The notes: a model not told the origin generated them from the sequence alone. Counted from the first letter of the stretch, positions 1 to 6,513 are shown. The stretch: 6,541 nt of DNA from Candidatus Aminicenantota bacterium (GCA_016926925.1 JAFGNQ010000498.1:1-6541), one strand, 5' to 3'. Made by a program: numbers and translations.

Positions 1-1094
1 ATCCAGAGATCATGGTTGTCTCCATGCGGTACACGAATTCCCTGATAGGTCTTCCCTCCATCCAAAGAACGATAAAGTCCCGTATTCAGCACATAGACGG
101 ACTCAGCGTTTTGGGGGTCGGCATAGATGCGGCTGTAGTACCAGGCTCGCTGTCTGAGAAAGCGCTGATCATTCATTTTCATCCATGTCTCACCCCCGTC
201 GTCCGAGCGAAACACGCCGCCGTCTTTCGCCTCTACAATAGCCCAGATGCGATCTCGTTGAGCGGCTGAAGCGGTCACACCGATTTTTCCAAGGACATCT
301 TTGGGAAGGCCTTTGTTGCGGGAAATCTCGATCCAGGTGTTGCCACCATCCACGGATTTGAAAAGACCGCTTCCCGGCCCTCCGCTGGACAGGCTGTAGG
401 GTGTTCGGTGGACATCCCAGAGCGAAGCATAAATCACTCTGGGATTGAAGGGATCCATAGCGAGATCGATGGCTCCGGTATTCTCATCGCGGTAGAGGAC
501 CTTATCCCAAGTTTTCCCTCCGTCAAAAGACCTGAAAACACCTCGCTCCCGGTTCGGACCGTATATATGTCCGAGTGCTGCCACATACACGCAATCGGGA
601 TTGCGGGGATGAATGCGCACCCTCGAAATTTGGCTCGTGTCTCCGAGTCCTGCATGCACCCAGGTTTTTCCGGCGTCCAGGGATTTGTAAATTCCGTCTC
701 CGTGCGAAACGTTTCCTCTTATGGGCGATTCCCCCATTCCGACATAAACCACATTGGTGTCCCATTCGGATACGGCTATCGCCCCTACGGAACCTGTCTT
801 GAAAAATCCATCGGAGACGGACTTCCAGTTCAAACCTCCGTCCTCGCTTTTCCAGACTCCTCCTCCCGTGGCGCCGAAATAGTACGTGTAGGGCTGATCA
901 GAAATACCTGCTACAGCTGTGACCCTTCCTCCTCTGTAAGGACCGATGCATCGCCACTTCATCGCATTGTAGAGGCTTTCGTCATACTTAGGATCTACAT
1001 TTTTAGACTTCTCCATACTCCAGTTTAAACCGTACATAAGAACGCAGACTGAGATAGACAATAAACAAAGCATTCTCATTTTTTTCTTATTCAT
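1..1094 (-). CDS. Secreted Asp-box beta-propeller protein (VPS10/sortilin-like, 'glycosyl hydrolase' BNR family), 5' part only
   Basis: The frame is open from an ATG at 1094 to the left edge, giving 364 complete codons with no stop; the gene continues outside the window. A GAGAGGAAGG ribosome site at 1099-1108 supports this start. Residues 1-8 are basic (MNKKKMRM) and 9-23 hydrophobic, so it is probably exported; there is no lipobox. Residues 46-58 read KWRCIGPYRGGRV, the typical opening of this family. Six Asp-box turns (S-x-D-x-G-x-T-W type) follow at 83-90, 138-145, 189-196, 247-254, 297-304 and 343-350, about 46-58 residues apart, each on one beta-propeller blade. The last visible residues, HGDNHDLW at 357-364, match another conserved family stretch. 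Members are often around 1000 residues, so probably a third is seen. Databases often call them glycosyl hydrolases, but no catalytic site is visible and the role is unknown. It starts 19 bp after the antiporter stop, so the two may be co-transcribed. Confidence 0.9.
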   Translation of the reverse strand, partial: MNKKKMRMLCLLSISVCVLMYGLNWSMEKSKNVDPKYDESLYNAMKWRCIGPYRGGRVTAVAGISDQPYTYYFGATGGGVWKSEDGGLNWKSVSDGFFKTGSVGAIAVSEWDTNVVYVGMGESPIRGNVSHGDGIYKSLDAGKTWVHAGLGDTSQISRVRIHPRNPDCVYVAALGHIYGPNRERGVFRSFDGGKTWDKVLYRDENTGAIDLAMDPFNPRVIYASLWDVHRTPYSLSSGGPGSGLFKSVDGGNTWIEISRNKGLPKDVLGKIGVTASAAQRDRIWAIVEAKDGGVFRSDDGGETWMKMNDQRFLRQRAWYYSRIYADPQNAESVYVLNTGLYRSLDGGKTYQGIRVPHGDNHDLW

Positions 1095-1113
1095 AGTACC
1101 TTCCTCTCGTAAT

Positions 1114-2307
1114 CTATTGCGTTTTATCATCGCCCACGCTTTGCTTTCTGGATGCCCGGCGTCTCTTTTTGAACGCCATCAGAATGAGCGGGGGTGTAAT
1201 GATTGTTGTGAGAAGCGACATGCCGAGAACGACTGTATATGTCTCATGAGTGATCGTATGCAGGTTGAGCCCGACCAATCCGACGATGATGCCTACCTCT
1301 CCCCTGGGGATCATGCAAATCCCTGTTTGTATGCGCACCTGCCAGCTCTCGTTGAGACAGGCTAAGGAAGCTCCCAGCATTTTGCTGATCACAGCCACAG
1401 CCGAAATGATGATGACGAGAAACAAAAGTTCCGGGGCGAGAAATGATCTTGGATTGAGATGCGCCCCCATCATCACAAAAAAGAAGGGCAAAAGAAACTC
1501 GTTCACGTACTTGACTTTGTTTTCCAGATCATAAACTCCGGCCAACTCATCGATCAAGATGCCGGCCATGAACGACCCGATGATGGCCGCGAGCCCGATA
1601 ATATCGGCTAATTCAGCCAATCCCAGACACAGAATGACAGAAAGGACAAAGGGACCTTCAGGAATATTCAGTTTTTCGACCCACCGCCGCGTTTTCCTTG
1701 CAAGGCGGGGTCCCCAAAGAGTTAAGAAACCGACGAATACCAAGGATTCCACGACCAAAAGCACGAACTCAACAACTTGAAATTCTCCCCTGGCCAAACC
1801 CTTGACTAGGGCCAACACGATAAGGGCCAGGATATCATCGAGAACGGCCGCACCCAGTATGATATAGGCAACTTTGTGCTGGATTAGTCCTAAATCCTGC
1901 AGGACTTTTACGGATATCCCCACACTGGTCGCCAGAATCGCTGTGGCGATAAACAGACTTTCCACGATATCTCTGCCGAGGAGCAGCATAGTGCCCAGGC
2001 CCATGAGTAGCGGGAAAATCACTCCGAGAATACCCACCAGTATCGCAGTTCTGCCTACAGCGAAGAGGTCCTTTACCCGTATTTCCAAGCCGACGTGGAA
2101 CATGAGAAAAATGACGCCGAGCTCTGCGAAGGACATGAGGATATGATTGGAATTGTCGATGACACCCAACACATAATTTCCGAGGAGAACACCGGCCGCC
2201 AGCTCTCCAATCAAAGCCGGCATTTTCAGCCGTACGCTGATTTCTCCCAGAATTTTGGCAGACGTGAAGATGATGAAAAAATAGAAGAGAAGATTGCCGA
2301 CTTCCAC
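1114..2307 (-). CDS. CPA2-family Na+(K+)/H+ antiporter, membrane domain only
   Basis: Integral membrane exchanger of the monovalent cation:proton antiporter-2 family (KefB/GerN/NapA-like), expected in the inner membrane exchanging Na+ or K+ for H+. It has 397 residues from the GTG at 2307, almost entirely hydrophobic segments with short loops. Family marks, numbered from that GTG: the early P-A-L-I-G-E-L-A-A-G-V-L-L-G stretch at about 30-43; ATSVGIS near 126-132, the interrupted helix; two adjacent aspartates D157-D158 in GAAVLDDILAL, the ion-binding pair of electrogenic antiporters; a GLAAIIGSFMAG helix; PFFFVMMGAHLN; and PRGEVGIIVG near the end. The chain stops after a basic tail (KKRRRASRK), with no RCK/TrkA-N or universal-stress domain, unlike Kef channels with regulatory tails. 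Start choice: the frame extends upstream to a TTG at 2358, but that lies inside a hairpin and adds a polar, non-family leader. GTG 2307 is preceded by AGCGAGGTTCT. Substrate ion cannot be decided from sequence alone. Confidence 0.92.
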   Translation of the reverse strand: MEVGNLLFYFFIIFTSAKILGEISVRLKMPALIGELAAGVLLGNYVLGVIDNSNHILMSFAELGVIFLMFHVGLEIRVKDLFAVGRTAILVGILGVIFPLLMGLGTMLLLGRDIVESLFIATAILATSVGISVKVLQDLGLIQHKVAYIILGAAVLDDILALIVLALVKGLARGEFQVVEFVLLVVESLVFVGFLTLWGPRLARKTRRWVEKLNIPEGPFVLSVILCLGLAELADIIGLAAIIGSFMAGILIDELAGVYDLENKVKYVNEFLLPFFFVMMGAHLNPRSFLAPELLFLVIIISAVAVISKMLGASLACLNESWQVRIQTGICMIPRGEVGIIVGLVGLNLHTITHETYTVVLGMSLLTTIITPPLILMAFKKRRRASRKQSVGDDKTQ

Positions 2308-2320
2308 AGAACCTCGCTTA
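2308..2320 (-). promoter_or_regulatory. Ribosome binding site deciding the antiporter GTG start
   Basis: On the minus strand this reads TAAGCGAGGTTCT directly before GTG. The GAGG core is 4 nt from the start codon, a little short but workable. It is the reason for preferring GTG 2307 over the upstream in-frame TTG at 2358. Confidence 0.5.
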
Positions 2321-2339
2321 TCTCGATTCGAATTTGACG

Positions 2340-2363
2340 AACAATTGCCTGAGGGCAATTGTT
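2340..2363 (-). other. Perfect hairpin between nuclease and antiporter genes (leader element or weak terminator)
   Basis: Two exact 10-base arms (AACAATTGCC and GGCAATTGTT on the plus strand) flank a 4-nt loop at 2350-2353. On the transcribed strand the hairpin is followed by CGTC and not by a U tract, so it is a poor intrinsic terminator for the nuclease gene. It lies downstream of a candidate promoter (2385-2412) and 32 bp before the antiporter GTG, so it could fold in the antiporter mRNA leader. It also covers the alternative TTG start at 2358. The symmetry is directly visible; the role is inference, and a palindromic protein-binding site is another option. Confidence 0.55.
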
Positions 2364-2384
2364 TCTTGCAATTTATCAGTCTTC

Positions 2385-2412
2385 ATTAAAGATTTATATA
2401 GCTTTATATCAA
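2385..2412 (-). promoter_or_regulatory. Candidate sigma70-like promoter for the antiporter
   Basis: On the minus strand TTGATA (2412-2407) and TTTAAT (2390-2385) are separated by 16 bp, each one mismatch from the consensus -35 and -10 boxes. The -35 box overlaps the nuclease stop codon (TGA at 2411-2409). Transcription would begin near 2378, leaving a leader of about 70 nt that contains the 2340-2363 hairpin. The region is AT-rich, so chance matches are possible. Confidence 0.35.
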
Positions 2413-3242
2413 TTAAAACGAGGACAGACAACTGTTTTAATCTGAACCGGCAGGAAGACCATAATCTGGGGCTCCCCTCTGTACTCCTCCAAATAGCCGG
2501 AGATGGATAACAGCCTTCCCTCGAAGGACCGGATATCGGGGAAATTAGCGAGGTTCCGATGTGATATGAGTGCGCAAAAATCCCCCTGTGAATGAAGGAA
2601 TACGAAATTACCTCGAAATTGAACACGTGTGCACTGAAAGCTCACGGATATGTACTTACCGATATTTCTTTTAGCCTCGGATGCAGAAATGACGGGCAGG
2701 GGCTTTTTTTGCCAAAATCCGCTTTCTTGTTCTCTGGCTGCACGTTCTGCTTCCACAAACCTTTTCCTGAATTTTTCCTCGAAAGGGAATTTCAAGAAGG
2801 CAGAAGCAAAGCCTTCTCGGAGAATGAGCTCATTGAAAAGGAGTTTTTTGCCCAGCCAGACATAGGCCAACAGCCTCCCGTACTTGTCTTCACGCTCCCA
2901 ATCGTAAGTGAGTTGAACCGTCTTCCGGTAGAGCCGGTGAAAACAGAATCTCTTGGCCATATAGGCTGAAAGTCGTATTTCTTCCCTTTCATCCCCGATT
3001 TCAGGAGAGTCGACACCGATGAGCCGGACCTTTCGTTCAACGCCGCCCTCAAAACGCACTTTAACCGTATCGCCGTCATAAACGACAACGACCACCCCCT
3101 TATCGGACAAATCTCCTGCAGAAACCCCCTCTTTACGCAGGCCGATTCCGCCAAAAAGAATGACAGGGCTCATAAGAATCAAACAGCGCAGAATCAATCC
3201 GTGAAATCGATGCAAATTTCCCGCCTTCGGAAGCCGGTGCAT
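2409..3242 (-). CDS. Exported staphylococcal-nuclease-like (thermonuclease) protein with C-terminal OB-like domain
   Basis: Predicted calcium-dependent phosphodiesterase of the SNase family acting on DNA or RNA outside the cytoplasm. Residues 12-35 form a basic-then-hydrophobic signal or anchor segment. The SNase domain spans about 48-178, and every catalytic position of the Staphylococcus aureus enzyme has a counterpart: D58 in YDGDT (D21), R73 in VRLIGVD (R35), D78 (D40), S79 in place of T41, E81 (E43) and R123 in DKYGR (R87). Residues 185-270 form a second all-beta stretch (GKYISVSFQCTRV, GNFVFLHS, SISGYLEEYRGEPQIMV) resembling an OB-fold nucleic-acid-binding domain. At 277 residues it is well above the roughly 150 of the minimal enzyme. 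Start: ATG 3242 has no clear ribosome site. An in-frame TTG at 3215, after GGCGGG, would remove nine residues and keep the signal segment. It sits 113 bp after the transketolase stop, with no functional link to its neighbours. Confidence 0.88.
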   Translation of the reverse strand: MHRLPKAGNLHRFHGLILRCLILMSPVILFGGIGLRKEGVSAGDLSDKGVVVVVYDGDTVKVRFEGGVERKVRLIGVDSPEIGDEREEIRLSAYMAKRFCFHRLYRKTVQLTYDWEREDKYGRLLAYVWLGKKLLFNELILREGFASAFLKFPFEEKFRKRFVEAERAAREQESGFWQKKPLPVISASEAKRNIGKYISVSFQCTRVQFRGNFVFLHSQGDFCALISHRNLANFPDIRSFEGRLLSISGYLEEYRGEPQIMVFLPVQIKTVVCPRFN

Positions 3243-3355
3243 TTTTTCGACCGGGCTTTGTATATGCTCTAAACGAACTTCGACACGTGAATAAGTCGAG
3301 TCAAATGAAGACCCGTGTCATCACAGCAAACATCCTATTATCCGTGATGCATCCA
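3243..3355. other. Spacer between transketolase and nuclease, weak inverted repeats only
   Basis: Two short imperfect symmetries are visible: GACACG at 3282-3287 with CGTGTC at 3314-3319, and CATCAC at 3319-3324 with GTGATG at 3344-3349. Neither has a short loop or a following T tract on the minus strand, so I do not call a terminator. TATACA in front of the nuclease is -10-like but has no acceptable -35 box at the right distance. Confidence 0.4.
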
Positions 3356-5194
3356 TTACCGCCTGCGTTTTGAGGTGAGAGATTTGACGGCATCCCTGAT
3401 GTGCTTTGCACCTATGCCGTATTTATCAAGGAGCTCATCGGGCTTGCCTGATCGGGGAAGTTCTCTGACCGCGAGATGAACGACCTCCGCATCCCCGCTC
3501 AAAGCAGTGCAAACCGCATCTCCCAGCCCTCCATCCGCATAATGATCCTCGACGACAACGGCTTTTTGTCCAGCCTTCTTAACGTCACGACAGATATGAG
3601 TTTTATCCAGAGGCTTGATCGAATAGGCATCAATAACCCTCACCAGAATTTTTTCAGCCTTCAACTCTTCGTAGGCTTTCAGGGCTTCGGGCACCGTTAT
3701 TCCGGCGGCAATAATTGCAGCCACATCCCTGCCGCTTCTCTTCAAGACTTTGGAACCCCCGATCGGGAATGCTTCATCCTTACTATAAATTAAGGGGGTT
3801 CCCGGCCTGGTCGTCCTCAAATAGGACATACCTTTGTGCTTGGCCAAAACTTCCACACAGGCTTCCGAAGAGTAGGCATCGCTGGGATAGAGGACCACAC
3901 AGCCGGGAATAGGCCTGAATATAGCCAGATCCTCAAGACCCATCTGAGACGGCCCGTCAGCTCCAATGCTGACACCCACATGCGATCCTACAAATTTTAT
4001 ATTGGCGAAGGAATAGGCGGCCATGCGGATCTGATCATGTGCCCTGCACAAAAAAGCGGCAAAGGTCGCTATGAAAGGCAGAAAACCCTTTGCTTGGAGG
4101 CCCAGGGCGATGCCGGCCATATTTTGCTCGGCAATGTATGTCTGGAAGGATCTCTCAGGGAATGCCCGGAAAAAATCTTCCGCATAAGTAGAATTCTGGA
4201 CATCTCCGTCAATCGCAACCACCGCCTCATTGACTTTTCCAAGGTTCAAGAGGGCATTGCCGTAAGCACGCCGGGTGGCCGTCTGGGCAGTGTAGTCGTT
4301 CTTTTTGAAACGGTATCCTTTTTTAAACACAGGTTGGTCGATTTTCCTCGGTTTTTTTACGTGCTTCTTGGCATCGATTTCAGGCATCGGTCCGATCTCC
4401 GCCAAGGCCTTATCGAGATCCGCTTCCTTTAAAGGCTTCCCATGCCAGCCATTTTTATCTTCCAGGAAAGAGACGCCTTTTCCTTTAATCGTTTTGGCCA
4501 GGATAACGGCAGGTCTCTCGGATTGTCTGACCTTGTCGAAGGCCTTGCGGATTTCTCCGATACGGTGGCCGTCGACCTTGAACGCATCCCATCCAAACGC
4601 TTTGAACCTTCTCTCATAGGCAGCGATATCATGGCCGAACATCGTTTGTGCGGATTGCCCCAACCTGTTGATATCGATAACGACACAGAGGTTGTCCAGC
4701 TTGAGGTGAGAAGCAAGATTGGCAGCTTCCCAAACAGAGCCTTCGGCGCATTCTCCGTCTCCCATCACGACATACGCTCTCCTGCGCGATCTTCCGAGTT
4801 TTAAAGCCAAGGCCAGCCCTACTCCAACGGAAAGCCCTTGTCCCAGCGAGCCGGTGGCAGACTTCACCCATTTCATCCTTGGGGTGGGATGCCCCTCAAG
4901 CGGACTCGTAATCTTGCGCAGGCTCATCAGGCTTTTCAAAGGAATTATTCCAGCCTCTGCATAACACGCCCAAAGAATGGGAGCCGCATGCCCCTTGGAA
5001 AGGACAAACTCATCGTTCGCCCAGTCATGAGGATCCGCAATGTTGTAACTCATCTCATCGAAAAAGAGACAAGCCATCAGCTCCGCCATAGAAAGGCAGG
5101 TGGTGGGATGGCCCGATGCCGCCTTTGTCGTCATCTTCAGGGAATGGATGCGCAATCGCTTTGCAATTTTTTCCAAGGCATCTCGTTTTTCCAT
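3356..5194 (-). CDS. tkt: Transketolase, compact single-chain (animal-like) type
   Basis: Thiamine-diphosphate enzyme of the non-oxidative pentose phosphate pathway. It moves a two-carbon ketol unit from xylulose 5-phosphate to ribose 5-phosphate or erythrose 4-phosphate, in the cytoplasm. At 612 residues it is complete. The ThDP/pyrophosphate domain is at about 1-270, a basic linker at 275-300, the pyrimidine-binding domain at 302-470 and the C-terminal domain at 480-605. Key residues: H29 in SGHPT, H69 in SKGHAAP, H102 in EGHP, the metal-binding GDGE at 145-148 through N176 in DIN, H251 in GWHGKP, catalytic E356 in IAEQN, H405 in GSHVGVS, D413 and R463 in RTTRPG. The order and wording follow the human enzyme (623 residues) far more closely than the E. 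coli type of about 660 residues. Both halves are in one gene, unlike split bacterial and archaeal forms. The start is secure: AAGGAGG at 5204-5210 lies 9 nt before the ATG. It has its own spacer on each side. Confidence 0.97.
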   Translation of the reverse strand: MEKRDALEKIAKRLRIHSLKMTTKAASGHPTTCLSMAELMACLFFDEMSYNIADPHDWANDEFVLSKGHAAPILWACYAEAGIIPLKSLMSLRKITSPLEGHPTPRMKWVKSATGSLGQGLSVGVGLALALKLGRSRRRAYVVMGDGECAEGSVWEAANLASHLKLDNLCVVIDINRLGQSAQTMFGHDIAAYERRFKAFGWDAFKVDGHRIGEIRKAFDKVRQSERPAVILAKTIKGKGVSFLEDKNGWHGKPLKEADLDKALAEIGPMPEIDAKKHVKKPRKIDQPVFKKGYRFKKNDYTAQTATRRAYGNALLNLGKVNEAVVAIDGDVQNSTYAEDFFRAFPERSFQTYIAEQNMAGIALGLQAKGFLPFIATFAAFLCRAHDQIRMAAYSFANIKFVGSHVGVSIGADGPSQMGLEDLAIFRPIPGCVVLYPSDAYSSEACVEVLAKHKGMSYLRTTRPGTPLIYSKDEAFPIGGSKVLKRSGRDVAAIIAAGITVPEALKAYEELKAEKILVRVIDAYSIKPLDKTHICRDVKKAGQKAVVVEDHYADGGLGDAVCTALSGDAEVVHLAVRELPRSGKPDELLDKYGIGAKHIRDAVKSLTSKRRR

Positions 5195-5368
5195 GAAGCT
5201 TAACCTCCTTGCTGAAACTTCTATACAAACTCCGTCTGCCGATGCAGAAGAGAAAACACAAGAGAACTCTTAATAGCGACTTTTTAAATGAGTTTTCCAG
5301 GTAAAAAAAGAGATCATTATATTACCTTCCCTATCATAAAAAAAGGGGACATAATAAATTTATCATAA
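5195..5368 (-). promoter_or_regulatory. Transketolase upstream region with consensus -10 box and small leader hairpin
   Basis: On the minus strand a perfect TATAAT lies at 5321-5316. The matching -35 position, 17 bp upstream, is only a T tract, so the promoter would be weak or activator-assisted. A start near 5308 gives a leader of about 110 nt. In the leader TCTGC-ATCG-GCAGA (5248-5235) forms a 5-bp stem with a 4-nt loop, and AAGAG/CTCTT (5271-5260) a smaller one. The leader ends in the strong AAGGAGG ribosome site. There is no thiamine riboswitch. Just after the acetyltransferase stop, an AT-only imperfect hairpin (about 5351-5366) precedes GTCCCC and seven T's, a weak candidate terminator. 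Confidence 0.35.
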
Positions 5369-6316
5369 TCAGTACCGGGTCAGTTGTTTTTCAAACCATA
5401 GACATCTGGATTGGACTCTGAATCCCAGCGCTGCATACAGCGCACAGGCAGGCTTATTTTGGGCATCCACAGTTAATTCAACGGTTCGAAAACCCAGGCT
5501 TTGCAGCGCATCCAAGCTCAAATTGAGAAGCTTTCTCCCTAATCCTCTGCCCCGAAATTTCTTTTTTATTCCGAACATATGGATGCGGGCTGTCTTTAGC
5601 GTGTCTCCACTCGCAAGGCTCTCATGCGCCCAGGAATAACCCAGCAAATCATCTTTTTCTCGCAACAGCAGAATGTCCTCGATCTTCGTTGCAGTGAGGG
5701 CAAGGTAATATTCGATCTCTTCGACCGTATTCGGACAAAATCCCCAACTCCCGGAAAATATTCCGTTTTGAAGCTTTTGCAAATAAGCATCATCGCCCGC
5801 AGCAAATGAAGCACACATTCTCAAATCCGGATCATCTACGGATTCCCGCCTTTCTCTCAAGTCAGCCTTAAGTTCAAAAAATGTCCTCACACGAGTGAAT
5901 CCCGAGTTTTTGAAAAAAAGCTGTCCGGCATGATCCTCTTCATCCAAGCAGACATGGATCCGCCTCGCTTTCAATTCCGAACATCTGTTCAGGCAGGGCC
6001 CCATCAACGCCCCGGCCGCATCGGCAAAGCGGTCTTCTCGTCGAACCTGAAAATTCACCACAACCCGGTCGATGCCGGGCTCCGGAATCGTATCGAAAAA
6101 AGCGATGACGCCGTTTGAATCCGACAACAAAAACAGGTCTTTCTCAGGATCATAGCCCGGTCGAGAAAGTTTCACTCTCAAAAAACGCGTTTCTTTTTCA
6201 CTGAGGCCGAATCCGCCTCTTCCAAGTCCATCGTAAAATCCGACAAGATGCGCAAATTTATCGTACCCGTAGTTCTCAACGGTATAGGCTCCGAAGTTGT
6301 CTCTCATCTCATGCAC
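5369..6316 (-). CDS. Tandem-GNAT N-acetyltransferase, mycothiol-synthase-like architecture
   Basis: Cytoplasmic acetyl-CoA-dependent acyltransferase of the GNAT superfamily; the substrate is unknown. The 315 residues hold two GNAT-like halves. The C-terminal half (about 165-312) has the acetyl-CoA pyrophosphate loop R-G-R-G-L-G at 255-260 after the strand ARIHMFGI, then the typical VELTVDAQNKPACALYAALGF ending at 299 with N287 and Y294. The N-terminal half (about 11-150) keeps the fold pattern, ending LFFKNSGFTRVRTFFEL, but lacks the R/Q-x-x-G-x-G loop: the position reads VRREDRFADA. It is therefore probably degenerate and structural. Size and layout match MshD of actinobacteria, where the C-terminal domain is the active one, but nothing else here suggests mycothiol. 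Start: GTG at 6316 is preceded by AAGAGG at 6326-6321, 4 nt away. An ATG three codons later (6307) is too far from that site. A promoter lies directly upstream. Confidence 0.88.
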   Translation of the reverse strand: MHEMRDNFGAYTVENYGYDKFAHLVGFYDGLGRGGFGLSEKETRFLRVKLSRPGYDPEKDLFLLSDSNGVIAFFDTIPEPGIDRVVVNFQVRREDRFADAAGALMGPCLNRCSELKARRIHVCLDEEDHAGQLFFKNSGFTRVRTFFELKADLRERRESVDDPDLRMCASFAAGDDAYLQKLQNGIFSGSWGFCPNTVEEIEYYLALTATKIEDILLLREKDDLLGYSWAHESLASGDTLKTARIHMFGIKKKFRGRGLGRKLLNLSLDALQSLGFRTVELTVDAQNKPACALYAALGFRVQSRCLWFEKQLTRY

Positions 6317-6342
6317 AGATCCTCTTCACATCAATTTGGTAT

Positions 6343-6370
6343 TTTATACTCCGACAACATAATATATCAA
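6343..6370 (-). promoter_or_regulatory. Sigma70-like promoter for the acetyltransferase
   Basis: TTGATA (6370-6365) and TATAAA (6348-6343) on the minus strand are 16 bp apart and each one base from consensus. An overlapping TAAAAT would give an 18-bp spacer. Transcription would start near 6336, leaving a leader of about 20 nt that holds just the AAGAGG ribosome site before GTG 6316. The fit of promoter, leader and start codon makes this the best promoter in the window. Confidence 0.55.
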
Positions 6371-6402
6371 TGTCTTGAGAAAAGAAGTGCCGCCATTTCT
6401 TA

Positions 6403-6430
6403 TGAATAACCCAGGCACCTGGGTTATTCA
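6403..6430. repeat. Perfect 13-bp inverted repeat (hairpin)
   Basis: TGAATAACCCAGG at 6403-6415 is exactly complementary to CCTGGGTTATTCA at 6418-6430, with only CA between; a realistic fold has 12 pairs and a 4-nt loop. No T tract follows on either strand, which argues against a simple intrinsic terminator. It lies upstream of the acetyltransferase promoter and next to a second palindrome at 6447-6513. It is probably one module of a dispersed intergenic repeat, which is inference because only one copy is visible. Confidence 0.7.
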
Positions 6431-6446
6431 CGAATTGAGGTTGGTG

Positions 6447-6513
6447 CAAAGGCAAGGCAGCAGCCCAAGAGGCTGTAGTGGACTACGCCGAATGGGCTGC
6501 AACGAAGCCTTTG
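6447..6513. repeat. Long multi-helix palindrome, likely dispersed intergenic repeat unit
   Basis: Nested complementary arms form one long hairpin. The outer stem is CAAAGGC 6447-6453 with GCCTTTG 6507-6513, and the middle stem is GCAGCCC 6460-6466 with GGGCTGC 6494-6500. The inner stem is GGC 6471-6473 with GCC 6487-6489, then GTAG 6475-6478 with CTAC 6483-6486, closed by a TGGA loop and with one bulged T. The internal loops are symmetric: 6 nt against 6 nt, and 4 nt against 4 nt, purine-rich. No reading frame covers it and there is no T tract. The form resembles REP/BIME-like or miniature-element repeats between genes; copy number and function cannot be judged here. The 28 bases to the right edge (6514-6541) hold nothing I can name. 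Confidence 0.65.

Noticed and set aside
408..1028. Long plus-strand open frame of 206 codons
   Set aside because: It is antisense to the beta-propeller gene, whose minus-strand frame shows six Asp-box repeats and a ribosome site. The plus-strand translation has no recognisable features.
1..1094. Sialidase or other glycosidase activity for the Asp-box protein
   Set aside because: Asp boxes mark blade turns, not catalysis. No arginine-triad or F/YRIP-like motif is visible, and the family opening matches the VPS10/sortilin-like group of unknown activity.
1114..2307. Kef-type glutathione-gated potassium channel
   Set aside because: The chain ends right after the membrane domain and lacks the RCK/TrkA-N regulatory domain.
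2308..2358. Upstream TTG start extending the antiporter by 17 residues
   Set aside because: The extension is polar, lies within and after a perfect hairpin, and has no ribosome site. GTG 2307 has a GAGG site and gives a family-like N terminus.
3270..3350. Intrinsic terminator after transketolase
   Set aside because: The only inverted repeats have 6-bp arms with loops of 19-26 nt and no T tract on the transcribed strand.
3836..4804. Several plus-strand open frames of 100-200 codons inside the transketolase region
   Set aside because: They are antisense to a complete transketolase with all catalytic residues and have no family features of their own.
5195..5310. Thiamine diphosphate riboswitch ahead of transketolase
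   Set aside because: The conserved CTGAGA and ACCTGATCTGGGT-type elements of the thi box are absent.
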